From an uncultured Bacilli bacterium (GTDB lineage: Bacteria; Bacillota_I; Bacilli_A; RF39; UBA660): a stretch of 64,000 nucleotides of DNA. The DNA is taken from the NCBI GenBank assembly GCA_934100165.1, contig CAKOPN010000001.1, forward strand, positions 124,001-188,000. Direction: 5' to 3'. Made by a program: the position numbers and the translations under genes. The notes below the pieces were generated by a model. That model was given only the letters and a program-made list of their open reading frames with translations, had not been told where the DNA came from and ran no database searches. This document shows positions 22,614 through 31,686 of the stretch, one piece after another (the stretch's first letter is position 1; each line of letters starts with the position of its first letter).

Positions 22614-25555
22614 TTATCTATATCACTAAGTCTTACACTTACAAGTTTTGATACTCCAGACTCTTGCATTGTTATTCCATAAAGTGTATCAGCATATTCC
22701 ATTGTCTTCTTTTTATGTGTAATTATCAAGAATTGTGTTCTATCTTTGTAATGATCCAAATAATGACCAAAGTTATCAACGTTTGCTTCATCAAGTGCAG
22801 CTTCAACTTCATCAAAGATACAGAATGGAACATTTTTAATATTAAGTATTGCAAATATAAGGCTAATTGCAGTAAGCGTCATCTCTCCACCAGAAAGAAG
22901 TGTAATACTCTTAAGTGTCTTTCCAGGAGGAGAAGCCATAATATCTATTCCCGTTTCTAAAACATTTTCTTTATCAGTAAGTTTTAAATCAGCAGAACCA
23001 CCATTAAATAGCTCTTTAAATACTTTTCTAAACTCTTCTCTTACCTTTTCAAAAGTATCCAAGAATTCTCTTTTCATAACAGAATCCATTTCATCAATTA
23101 TTTCAAATAATGTATCTTTAGCATTCATTAAATCATTTTTCTCACTATTAAGGAAATTATATCTTTCACTAACATTTTTATATTCTTCTATTGATTCAAT
23201 GTTTACCATACCGATATTTTTAATAATATTACGATACTTATTAACCATACTTCTAGCAGTATCAATATCTGTATCTAAAGTATAGTTTTCTCTTGCTTTT
23301 TCATATGTTAATGAATAATCCTCGTTAAGTATCCTTAAATTATTATCAAGTTTAATATCAAGCTTACTATCAAGTATTTCAAGTTCTTTAAGAGACTTTT
23401 CAAATTTAGATATGCTAGTATTACTAACTCTAACAATAGCATCTTTCTCCTCTATCAAAGAAGAAAGTTTGTCTTTTTCTTTCTCAGAATAGTTAATTTC
23501 TTTTATAAGATTCTCTTTTTCTAAAGAAACATCGTAATACTCTTTCATAATTTTTTCTTCTTCTTGAGAGAAAGAAGAATCTACTAAATTTTCAAGAGAA
23601 TATAGCTCTTTTTCTATATCACTTTTTCTATTATTAAGTTCAAGTATTAACTTTTCTTTGGCTTTTATCTGTTCTTCGTATTGAATAAGTCCAGACTTTT
23701 CTACATATAACTTAGAAGATATATCTTTAATAAGTTTATCAAGCTCTATTGTGTTCTTATCTTCTTCTTTAAATGCTTCTTCCAGTTCTATTTTTCTTCT
23801 TTTTAACGTTTCAAGTTCATTTTTAAGTGAAACAATACTTTTAGACGTAGATACGCTTCCACCTGACATTGATCCCCCAACATTTATAACATCGCCTTCA
23901 AGTGTAACTACTTTATATCTTCGATAAATATCAAAGCTAATTCTGTTAGCAGTATCAATATCCTTCGCTACAATAACATTTCCAAGTTGATTAGAGACTA
24001 TATTGTAATATGTTTTATCAAATGTAACAAGATCGGAAAAGATTCCAATAAATCCATCATGTTTTTTAATTTTTTCTAATGATTCATTGTCTACTCCTTT
24101 AGGTTTAATAACGTTTAAAGGGAAAAAAGTAGCTCTTCCTAAATTGTTATCTTTCAAATAACTAATAGCAACCTTTGCTACTTCTTCGTTATCAACGATA
24201 ATAAAGTTTTTAACGGATGCGATGGAAACTTCCAATGCTTTTACATATTTATCATCACACTCTATAACATTTGAAACTACTCCATGTACCCCTTTTATTC
24301 TAGGATTACCAAGAACAGCTTTAACAGAAGAAGGTGCTCCGCCAGATGATTCTATATAACTTACTAATGATTCTATCTTATGCGATGTATCATAAAGTTC
24401 ACGCTTCTTATTATCAGACTCTGTGATACTACTATTTTTCTTATTATTTAAGTTTGTTAGTTCAAGTTCATACCTTGTTGCATCTGCTTTAGTGTTGCCA
24501 AGTGAATCATTAAGCATTTCTACATCTTTTTCCATAAGCTTTATAGCATTTTCAGTTTGGTATAAATCTTCTTTAAGATTTGCAATATTATTATGAACTT
24601 TACTATCAGAAGCATCATACTTACTTCTTTCTTTTAAAAGTTCTTTCTGACTATTAAGTTTTTCCTCACGAGTTGTAAGTTCTAACAACTTTTTATTATC
24701 ATTTCTTAGTTTTTCCTCTAAATGTGCAAGAGTATTTTTATCATCTAAAAGGGATGCATCTTGACTAGAAGCCTTCAAGTTAAGAGATAGTATTTCATTA
24801 TTTATTTCTTCTATTTTTTTCTTATTTACATAAAGTTCATAATTTATTTTTTCTATTTCACTTGCTAAAAGAGCAACCTCTATAGACTCAAGTTTTTCTT
24901 TAGCATCTAAATATTCACTAGCTTTCCTGCTTTGTTCTTTTAAGGGTTCTATTCTAGTTTCTATTTCATTTATGATATCATTTACTCTTTCAATATTACT
25001 TTGCGTTCTATCAAGTTTTTTTAATGCTTCTTCTTTTCTTTTCTTATATTTAAGTACTCCTGCAGCACTTTCAAATATTGCTCTTCTTTCATATGGAGAA
25101 TTTGATAAAATTCTTTGTATTTCTCCTTGTGATATTATATTAAAAGATTCTTTTGAAGCACTATCCATAAGTAAATCTGTGATGTCTTTAAGTCTACATT
25201 TTTCACCGTTTATAAAGTATTCTCCTTCACCAGATTTGTACACTCTTCTTTTTATTGTTACTTCGCTATACGGTAAAGGAAGAAAATTATCAGAGTTATC
25301 AAAGGTAAGTGAAACACTTGCCACATTCAAAGGACTTCTTGATTTACTACCAGAAAAAATTACATCTGTCATATTATCCGTTCCACGAAGTGATTTAACA
25401 GACTGTTCTCCTAAAACCCAACGTACCGCATCAACTATGTTGCTTTTACCACTTCCGTTAGGGCCAACTATTGCTGTTATCTTTCCATCTAGACTTATTG
25501 TTATCTTATCTGCGAAAGATTTAAATCCAGAAGTAGATATTTCTTTTAAGTACAT
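22610..25555 (-). CDS. smc: Chromosome partition protein SMC, short-arm
   Basis: 981 residues against about 1186 in Bacillus subtilis, yet all functional modules are present. The N-terminal ATPase has Walker A GPNGSGKSNIVDAVRWVLGE. A coiled coil spans about 170-395. The hinge (about 405-545) contains KGVHGVVSNVIECDDKYVKA and a glycine-rich GGSMSGGSVS. A second coil follows, then the C-terminal ATPase with signature LLSGGEMTLTAISLIFA and Walker B FCIFDEVEAALDE. The coiled arms are roughly a third shorter than usual. SMC with ScpAB loads on DNA at ParB sites and extrudes loops. It begins at an ATG with GTAGGTG; scpAB are not in this window. Confidence 0.96.
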   Translation of the reverse strand: MYLKEISTSGFKSFADKITISLDGKITAIVGPNGSGKSNIVDAVRWVLGEQSVKSLRGTDNMTDVIFSGSKSRSPLNVASVSLTFDNSDNFLPLPYSEVTIKRRVYKSGEGEYFINGEKCRLKDITDLLMDSASKESFNIISQGEIQRILSNSPYERRAIFESAAGVLKYKKRKEEALKKLDRTQSNIERVNDIINEIETRIEPLKEQSRKASEYLDAKEKLESIEVALLASEIEKINYELYVNKKKIEEINNEILSLNLKASSQDASLLDDKNTLAHLEEKLRNDNKKLLELTTREEKLNSQKELLKERSKYDASDSKVHNNIANLKEDLYQTENAIKLMEKDVEMLNDSLGNTKADATRYELELTNLNNKKNSSITESDNKKRELYDTSHKIESLVSYIESSGGAPSSVKAVLGNPRIKGVHGVVSNVIECDDKYVKALEVSIASVKNFIIVDNEEVAKVAISYLKDNNLGRATFFPLNVIKPKGVDNESLEKIKKHDGFIGIFSDLVTFDKTYYNIVSNQLGNVIVAKDIDTANRISFDIYRRYKVVTLEGDVINVGGSMSGGSVSTSKSIVSLKNELETLKRRKIELEEAFKEEDKNTIELDKLIKDISSKLYVEKSGLIQYEEQIKAKEKLILELNNRKSDIEKELYSLENLVDSSFSQEEEKIMKEYYDVSLEKENLIKEINYSEKEKDKLSSLIEEKDAIVRVSNTSISKFEKSLKELEILDSKLDIKLDNNLRILNEDYSLTYEKARENYTLDTDIDTARSMVNKYRNIIKNIGMVNIESIEEYKNVSERYNFLNSEKNDLMNAKDTLFEIIDEMDSVMKREFLDTFEKVREEFRKVFKELFNGGSADLKLTDKENVLETGIDIMASPPGKTLKSITLLSGGEMTLTAISLIFAILNIKNVPFCIFDEVEAALDEANVDNFGHYLDHYKDRTQFLIITHKKKTMEYADTLYGITMQESGVSKLVSVRLSDIDK

Positions 25556-25630
25556 AACTACACCTACCTACAATTAAACACTAAAAAAATTATACTATAA
25601 TAGACATTTTTTTACAAGAAATTGTCAATT

Positions 25631-25656
25631 AAAAAAGCTCCCTATTCAAGAGCTTT
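25631..25656 (-). terminator. Terminator of the 26-residue-repeat operon
   Basis: AAAGCTC (25634-25640) pairs with GAGCTTT (25650-25656), followed by T on the minus strand. The stop codon of the last gene lies in the loop. Confidence 0.65.
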
Positions 25657-27942
25657 ACTTTCTTTTGCAGCCATACTAGTTTTAACTTTAGCAATTTCAT
25701 CTTTATATTTCTCATGATATGCTTTATCACTAAGTCCAAAGACAGAACTAAATTTATTATTCTTAATCATAGGCATTCCACATTCTTCTAAAACAAGTCT
25801 TCTTTCTTCTATTTCTTCTTGTTTTAAGTTCAAGATACTGCCAGTATTAAGTACATATGGCAAAACTTCAAGTCTTTCTAAATATGGAAGTACTTTAGAC
25901 AAATATTCCCTTGAATGTACCACAATGAGAGACTTTAAGTATCTTTTACCATATTTTTCATCAACATAATCAATTGACTGCTTAAGTTCATCAACACTCT
26001 TCATAAATATTGTACCAGTCATTTCAACTTGTTTTTCTTCGCAAAGAGAAATTATTTTTTCTACTTCTTCAGGACTTTTTCTAAACATTGAGGACATGAC
26101 CTCTACATTGTGTCTTCTACAAACATCAAGAGTATCTTTTATGTCTTTAACTTTTTTTCTAAAAAGTGAGCCAGTTACTTCAATATTATTTTCTACACAT
26201 ACTTTAACTATATCTTCAAGTTCTTCTGGTGTCCTATAAAACATTGTGTTGGAAATTCTAACACCATACTTTTTACAAATTGCTACTATTCCGTCTATTT
26301 CATCGCTTGTTCTAAGAAATGCTGTACTAACTGGCTCTATTTTATTTTTCTTACATGCCTCTACAACATTTTCAATATTATCGGGAGATCTTGAAAATAA
26401 ATTAGCAGTAACTTCTATTCCTTTCTCTCTTGCTATATTTATTATTCTTCTTATATCCTCTGCTGTACTGTAAAAATGGGAAGCGGTAATTTCTATATTT
26501 TCAGCATTACAAACCTTTATTATTTTTTCAACTTCACTAGCTTTTTTAGAAAATATTGTACCAGTAAGAGGAACATTATATTTACTACAAATATCTATTA
26601 TTTTTTCAAATTCATCAAAGGTTTGAAGAAACATCGAACTAGTAATTTTAATATTTCTTTCACGGCACAACTGTACAATTCTAATAATATCTTCTTTATT
26701 TCTATTGAATGCTAAAGGGAATACGTCAATATTACAGTTTCTACAAGTGTCTATTATTTCTTTAACAGCTTTAGGAGATTTTGAAAACATTGAGTTTGTT
26801 AATGGAATGTTTTCTTTTTTACAAATTTCTAAAATGCTCTCTATATCTTTTTTTGTTCTTCTAAAAACAGTATCTGATATTTCTATATTATTTTTCTTGC
26901 ATAACTGAACGATATCATCTATCTCTTCAACAGTCTTATCAAACATCATCCTAGATGGTCTAATTTTATTTTCACTACAATAATCAAAAATTCTATCTAG
27001 TTCTAAAGCATTATTGTAAAAGTAAGGAACAGCAACTTCAAGATTTCTCTTCTTGCAAAAATCAACTATATCACTAACCTCTTTGGGTGTTCTATAAAAC
27101 ATCGAAGACATAACTTCTATATTGTTTTCAGCACAAAAATTAACAATATCTGTAATTTCCTGTAGATCTCTTTTAAACATACCATCGCTTACTTTTATAC
27201 CATAGTTATCACACAAATTGATGATGGCTAAAACATCACTGCTTTTTCTTTCTAGCATAGAATTGGTAACTTCAATACCTTCTTCTTTACAAATATCTAT
27301 TATTTTTGGAAGTTCTTCAGTATTTCCGACAAACATACCAGATGTAACTTTTACGTGTTTCTCTTTACAAATTGAAATAATATCTGCTATTTCTTTTGGA
27401 TTCCTAGTAAAAATTATACCTGTTACTTCAACATCATTTCTAAGACATAAGTCTACAATTTCTTCAATTTCACTTGAATTTCTTCTACTAACAATTGCAG
27501 AAAACAAAACTGAAGGCTGTAAAACTTCTCCAAATTTATCTTCATATGCTTGTATTTTTCTTTTACTTTTAGCAAGTATAGAAAGGTTATCTACTATATA
27601 TCTTCTACCATATTTATCTGTTACATAATCATAAGTTTCCTCGAGATCGGAAGGTTTAGCACTTAAAACATGAAGGCATCTTTCAATTCTTCTTTTATCA
27701 AAATTATGTTCAAGTAAAAAATTGTAGTTTTGTGAAATATTGTCTGTATTAAGATATAAAATACTAGGACATTTCTCTATACTTTTTGGAGAAATTCCGA
27801 CTTTTTTTACAAGAAAAGATAAAACACTTTTAATCTCTTCATACTCTCCATTACTAATAACGTTAACATTATTTTTTAATACTTTTTTGTAGTCTATTCC
27901 ATATGAATTCAATAAATCTCTTAAATCAAATTCTCCTATCAT
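25642..27942 (-). CDS. 26-residue-repeat protein with mTERF-like cap, large
   Basis: 766 residues. An N-terminal helical region (about 1-149) contains GISPKSIEKCPSILYLN, a pattern like mTERF helix pairs (hydrophobic helix, Pro, second helix). Residues about 150-643 are 19 consecutive units of exactly 26 residues, consensus x-M-F-x-R/K-x-x-x-E-I-x-x-I-I-x-x-C-K-x-x-N-I-E-I-T-x. Phe at position 3 is kept in 17 of 19 units and Cys at position 17 in 18 of 19, while the residue after Phe varies widely. A C-terminal cap (about 670-766) has SILNLKQEEIEERRLVL and SVFGLSDKAYHEKY. No signal peptide. Solenoids of this kind bind nucleic acid or protein; function unknown. Its start overlaps the upstream stop (ATGA). 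Confidence 0.6.
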   Translation of the reverse strand: MIGEFDLRDLLNSYGIDYKKVLKNNVNVISNGEYEEIKSVLSFLVKKVGISPKSIEKCPSILYLNTDNISQNYNFLLEHNFDKRRIERCLHVLSAKPSDLEETYDYVTDKYGRRYIVDNLSILAKSKRKIQAYEDKFGEVLQPSVLFSAIVSRRNSSEIEEIVDLCLRNDVEVTGIIFTRNPKEIADIISICKEKHVKVTSGMFVGNTEELPKIIDICKEEGIEVTNSMLERKSSDVLAIINLCDNYGIKVSDGMFKRDLQEITDIVNFCAENNIEVMSSMFYRTPKEVSDIVDFCKKRNLEVAVPYFYNNALELDRIFDYCSENKIRPSRMMFDKTVEEIDDIVQLCKKNNIEISDTVFRRTKKDIESILEICKKENIPLTNSMFSKSPKAVKEIIDTCRNCNIDVFPLAFNRNKEDIIRIVQLCRERNIKITSSMFLQTFDEFEKIIDICSKYNVPLTGTIFSKKASEVEKIIKVCNAENIEITASHFYSTAEDIRRIINIAREKGIEVTANLFSRSPDNIENVVEACKKNKIEPVSTAFLRTSDEIDGIVAICKKYGVRISNTMFYRTPEELEDIVKVCVENNIEVTGSLFRKKVKDIKDTLDVCRRHNVEVMSSMFRKSPEEVEKIISLCEEKQVEMTGTIFMKSVDELKQSIDYVDEKYGKRYLKSLIVVHSREYLSKVLPYLERLEVLPYVLNTGSILNLKQEEIEERRLVLEECGMPMIKNNKFSSVFGLSDKAYHEKYKDEIAKVKTSMAAKESKALE

Positions 27943-29750
27943 ATATCTTGCTCCTTTTTCTTAATTTTAACATTAACATATTTATCTTGAAATCTCTTAT
28001 TGCAAAGACCAAATATTGAGTGGAACATATCCTTTGAAGGATTAGTAATACTTTCCCCAAGATTATCTAGAACTTGCTTTCTGAGCTTTATTTCATCGAG
28101 ACTAAGTGTTAAAATACCAAAACTAGTTGCAGCAGTTGGTAAAACTCCAAGTTCATCAAGGTAAGAAAACACTTCGCTAATATGTTCCTTTGAATGTATA
28201 ACTACAAGAGGTTTAATGTAACAAGTACCATAATTTTCTTTCACAAAATCAATGCTATTTTCAATATCCAAAGATTTTTTAGCAAAAAGTGATGATGATA
28301 TTTGCATATTATTTTCTAGACATATATTTATTATTCTCTCTACTTCTTCTGGAGTTGTTTTAAACATATTCCCCATTATATCAATATTATATTTTTGACA
28401 TATTTTAATAACTTTTTCTATATCATCTTTATTGCTATAAAACATAGAGGCTGATAATTTAGCATTATATTCTTCACATAGATTAAATATTTTTTCTATT
28501 TCAGAAGATGATTTCAAAAAAATAGTACCCGTTGGAACAATGCCACATTTTCTACACGTTAAGATTATTTTTTTTACATCCGCAGGAGATTTATAAAATG
28601 CTGAAGAAATTACTTTCAAATTATTCTCTTTAAATATATTAACTATCTCTTCTATCTCTTCTGCTGTTCTATGGAATATATTTCCTACTATTTTTATATT
28701 GTATTTTTTACACACTTTAGCAATTTTTTCTATTTCACTATAATCTTTTACGAATATCGTACCACTAGGCTTTATATTAAGATTTTTGCAGAGCTCAATA
28801 ATTGATTCTACCTCATCACTTGATTTTTTAAAAACTGAATTAGAAATTTCAACACCGTTATCTTGGCATAACTTGATAATTTTTTCTACTTCCTCACTAG
28901 GATTTTGAAATACTGTACCTGTTGGTTTTATGTCATAACTATTACATATGTTTATTATTTTTTGTATTTCATCACTAGTTCTTTGAAATAAAACACCTGT
29001 TATTTCCACATTATTTGCTATGCAAACGTTAATAATTCTCTCTACTTCAGTAGGACTTTTTCTAAACATATTACCTGTTAGTTCGACGTTATATTTTTTA
29101 CAAATCTCAATAATTTGATCTACCTCTTTAGTATCTCTTTGAAATACATTACTTGTAATAGTAATATCATGTTTTTTGCAAACTTGTATTATTGCTTCTA
29201 TTTCTTTGGGCGGTCTTTTAAGAACCGATCCCGTTATTTCTACATTATACTTTTTACATATATCTATTATCCTTTTAGCATCCTCTAAAGGTACTTTTCT
29301 TAATATTAGTGACATAAAAGCATCAATTGGTATAGCAGATTTAATACCATTCTCATATTTTTTAATGGTATCAACATTAACGTTTAAAATTGAAGCATAT
29401 TTAAATATATATTGTCTTCCATATTTAGAAGCAAGATATTCATAAGTTTCTTTAAGTTTATCCGGTTTAGTGCTTAACATATGTAAACTGCTATTAAGGC
29501 TTCTTAAAGGAAAGCCATTAGAATATAAAAAATTATAATTCTTTTTAACATCTAGAACATTATAGCAAAGAACACTTGGGCATTTTTCAATACTTTTAGG
29601 AGAAACACCTATAACTTTAAAGAAAGATAAAAGGTTTTCTACGTCGTTTAAACTAGCTCTAGCCAAAATTTTTTCATTATCATTAACAGACTTTTCATAG
29701 CTAATATTATATTTTTCTAAAATAACTCTTAATTCGCCATCTCTAGTCAT
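27939..29750 (-). CDS. 26-residue-repeat protein with mTERF-like cap, medium
   Basis: About 603 residues from the ATG 29748-29750, which overlaps the stop of the preceding small gene (ATGA). Architecture matches the larger neighbour: an N-terminal helical cap with GVSPKSIEKCPSVLCYN, about 13 full 26-residue units (Cys at position 17 in all but one, Phe at position 3 in most), and a C-terminal cap with GILTLSLDEIKLRKQVL and SIFGLCNKRFQDKY. The residue following the repeat Phe is K, Q, R, Q, Q, K, V, H, Y, L, Y and K along the array, the most variable column. It is a clear paralogue of the 766-residue protein, with different repeat numbers. Confidence 0.6.
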   Translation of the reverse strand: MTRDGELRVILEKYNISYEKSVNDNEKILARASLNDVENLLSFFKVIGVSPKSIEKCPSVLCYNVLDVKKNYNFLYSNGFPLRSLNSSLHMLSTKPDKLKETYEYLASKYGRQYIFKYASILNVNVDTIKKYENGIKSAIPIDAFMSLILRKVPLEDAKRIIDICKKYNVEITGSVLKRPPKEIEAIIQVCKKHDITITSNVFQRDTKEVDQIIEICKKYNVELTGNMFRKSPTEVERIINVCIANNVEITGVLFQRTSDEIQKIINICNSYDIKPTGTVFQNPSEEVEKIIKLCQDNGVEISNSVFKKSSDEVESIIELCKNLNIKPSGTIFVKDYSEIEKIAKVCKKYNIKIVGNIFHRTAEEIEEIVNIFKENNLKVISSAFYKSPADVKKIILTCRKCGIVPTGTIFLKSSSEIEKIFNLCEEYNAKLSASMFYSNKDDIEKVIKICQKYNIDIMGNMFKTTPEEVERIINICLENNMQISSSLFAKKSLDIENSIDFVKENYGTCYIKPLVVIHSKEHISEVFSYLDELGVLPTAATSFGILTLSLDEIKLRKQVLDNLGESITNPSKDMFHSIFGLCNKRFQDKYVNVKIKKKEQDI

Positions 29751-30019
29751 AACATCTCTTCCCAAATGTTCATATTTTCTTCAAGTACTGAAACATAATC
29801 TTCCCCAAGTCTATTTATAAGTTTGTTAACTTTCTTTCTGAATGTCTTTGGTTCTTCTACAAAAATAAATACATATCGCTCAAATATATCCTCAATATCA
29901 TCAAATTCTAACTTTTTCAAATACATTAGGTTATCAACAATATCATCTACATTTTCACTTATAAGATCTGCTGTAGAATCACCATATATCTCCATTATTT
30001 TTTCTATATTAAAGTTCAT
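29747..30019 (-). CDS. Free-standing mTERF-like cap protein
   Basis: About 90 residues, starting at MNFNIEKI (ATG 30017-30019, site GAGGTG; an in-frame ATG four codons upstream overlaps that site). It is made of amphipathic helices with a repeated mTERF-like rhythm: NVDDIVDNLMYLKKLEFDDI, then EDIFERYVFIFVEEPKTFRK, then KLINRLGEDYVSVLEENM. It resembles the caps of the two neighbouring large proteins but lacks the 26-residue array. Its stop overlaps the next start, so it is translationally coupled inside the repeat operon. It may pair with the capless array gene upstream; that is inference. Confidence 0.55.
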   Translation of the reverse strand: MNFNIEKIMEIYGDSTADLISENVDDIVDNLMYLKKLEFDDIEDIFERYVFIFVEEPKTFRKKVNKLINRLGEDYVSVLEENMNIWEEML

Positions 30020-30055
30020 TGTGCACCTCATTTAGTAAAATAATTATATCACTTT

Positions 30056-31267
30056 CTAAGATTTTTTTAAACTCTTGCTGCTTTCTTTCCTTAAAAGTTC
30101 TAGTTGTTTGCCAAACTTTTTAGTATATGCTTTTCTACTCATACTGAAAATAGAATTAAACTTATCGTCAGTGACTAAGTCACTTCCAATTAGTTTTAAT
30201 ATCTCATGGCGTTCCTTTATTTCTTCTAAGCTTAAAGACAAAATGCTAGAACTATCAGGGACAATGTTTAAAGTTCCATACTTTGCTAAATAAGGAAATA
30301 CCTCTTGCAAATAAAGTGGTGATTTAACTATAATAAGCGGTTTCAAAAATTCATCACCGTAATTATTTTTAATATATGTAATTGTCCTTTCAAGTTCATA
30401 ACTAGGTTTCAAAAATACTGTGCCTTTTATCTTTATTCCATTTTTCTGACACAAGTCTATTATTTTCTCTACCTCTTCAGCTGGCATATTAAACATTGTA
30501 TTAGCAACTTTAACATTTTTTCTTTTACATATGTTAATTATCTTTTCTATTTCTAAAGAAGATTTATTAAAAATAGATCCAAAAGGTTTTATATCGTTAT
30601 CAAGGCAAACTTTTATAATTTGTTCAAGTTCAAAAGTTGTTCTTTTAAACACGGAACCAGTTATTTTAATATCATATTTTTGGCATAATTCTATTATTTT
30701 TCTTACTTCTTCACTTGTTCTTTTAAACATAAAATTTGATGGTGTAATATCAAAAGATTCGCATACTTTGACTATTTCTTCTATTTCTGTACTAGTCCTT
30801 AAAAATACAAAGCCTGAAGGAGTAATGTCACAAGCTTGGCAAGTAGTAATTAGTTCATTTAATTCAAATGGTGTACGAAGGAAAGTTGAGCCGGTTATAG
30901 GAATATTATTTTCTTTGCAAATTTTTACAAGTTTTTGAATCTCATCATAAGTTCTTAAAAAGAGATTACCATATATTTGTATTTTTTCCATCTGACAAAA
31001 TCTAATTATATTTTCTATTTCAACAGCATCTCTTCTAAACATATTGCTATTTAATTCGATTTGATACTTTTGGCAAACATTAACAATAGACTCAATATCT
31101 ACGTTTTCTCTATTGAATAATAAATCTGACACTTTTATATTGTGCCTTTGGCATAAAAGTATTATTCTTTCAACTTCATTATGATCTTTCTTGTACATGG
31201 AATTTGTAATAGGAACATTATATTTAGTACATATTTTTCTTATTTTCTTAGTGTTCTCTTCATTCAC
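30056..31267 (-). CDS. 26-residue-repeat protein lacking the N-terminal cap
   Basis: About 403 residues from a GTG at 31265-31267. The ATG two bases further on is out of frame. The protein begins inside a repeat (KKIRKICTKYNVPITN) and continues with about ten full 26-residue units, then the same C-terminal cap as its relatives (SILSLSLEEIKERHEIL, SIFSMSRKAYTKKF). The N-terminal mTERF-like region is missing, but the next gene encodes such a region alone, as if the two had been split. It is the first gene of the operon, 36 bases from the cap gene, with a good promoter. Confidence 0.6.
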   Translation of the reverse strand: MNEENTKKIRKICTKYNVPITNSMYKKDHNEVERIILLCQRHNIKVSDLLFNRENVDIESIVNVCQKYQIELNSNMFRRDAVEIENIIRFCQMEKIQIYGNLFLRTYDEIQKLVKICKENNIPITGSTFLRTPFELNELITTCQACDITPSGFVFLRTSTEIEEIVKVCESFDITPSNFMFKRTSEEVRKIIELCQKYDIKITGSVFKRTTFELEQIIKVCLDNDIKPFGSIFNKSSLEIEKIINICKRKNVKVANTMFNMPAEEVEKIIDLCQKNGIKIKGTVFLKPSYELERTITYIKNNYGDEFLKPLIIVKSPLYLQEVFPYLAKYGTLNIVPDSSSILSLSLEEIKERHEILKLIGSDLVTDDKFNSIFSMSRKAYTKKFGKQLELLRKESSKSLKKS

Positions 31268-31292
31268 ACAACCACTTCCCTTAAATGCCTAG

Positions 31293-31321
31293 ATTATAAC
31301 ATTTTTGATAAATTTAGTAAA
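31293..31321 (-). promoter_or_regulatory. Promoter of the repeat operon
   Basis: On the minus strand, TTTACT (31321-31316), a 17-nt spacer and TATAAT (31298-31293). No other convincing promoter is seen within the four overlapping or closely spaced genes. Confidence 0.6.
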
Positions 31322-31385
31322 CAAAAAACAGGAAATACAGATCTTTAACCATTAAAACTTTTGTATTATTATTTTAAAGTAATAT

Positions 31386-31408
31386 AAAAGAACTCTTCGC
31401 AAGAGTCC
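31386..31408 (-). terminator. Terminator of the small membrane gene pair
   Basis: GAACTCTT (31390-31397) pairs with AAGAGTCC (31401-31408) with one wobble, then a T-rich tail on the minus strand. Confidence 0.55.
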
Positions 31409-31677
31409 TATTTTCTTTTTTTTATTTTCTCCATTGTACTTCTAACATCTTTAAGTTCATCTTTTCTATTTATCGGAGTAACATCTCTTCTCCATTTAAC
31501 TATGTAGAAAGATATACAAGTTAAAAGTGCATAAGCTAAATTAACATTATAAAATAAATTTAAAATAGCAAGTACAATAGTAAGAGATGCAAAGATTATC
31601 ATAAGAATTCTTAAATTCTTTCTTATCTTCAAATTCTTAATATTTTCATCATTAGATAATTTCTTAGTACTACTCAT
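31408..31677 (-). CDS. Small two-helix membrane protein
   Basis: An 89-residue protein with basic termini and two adjacent hydrophobic helices (about 24-42 and 45-60), so both ends are predicted inside. Not recognised. It lies nine bases after another small membrane protein, and the two are probably co-transcribed. Confidence 0.55.
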   Translation of the reverse strand: MSSTKKLSNDENIKNLKIRKNLRILMIIFASLTIVLAILNLFYNVNLAYALLTCISFYIVKWRRDVTPINRKDELKDVRSTMEKIKKRK

Positions 31678-31686
31678 ACATCTTCC

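Noticed and set aside
24972..25577. 201-residue open frame on the plus strand opposite smc
   Set aside because: It is the antisense shadow of the smc N-terminal ATPase, which has intact Walker motifs, and has no ribosome site of its own.
26014..31267. CRISPR array or DNA-level tandem repeat in the repeat operon
   Set aside because: The periodicity is at protein level (26 codons) with diverged DNA; there are no near-identical direct repeats with spacers.
26014..31267. PPR, TPR or TALE repeats
   Set aside because: The unit is a constant 26 residues, shorter than all of these, and its Phe and Cys columns do not match their consensus.
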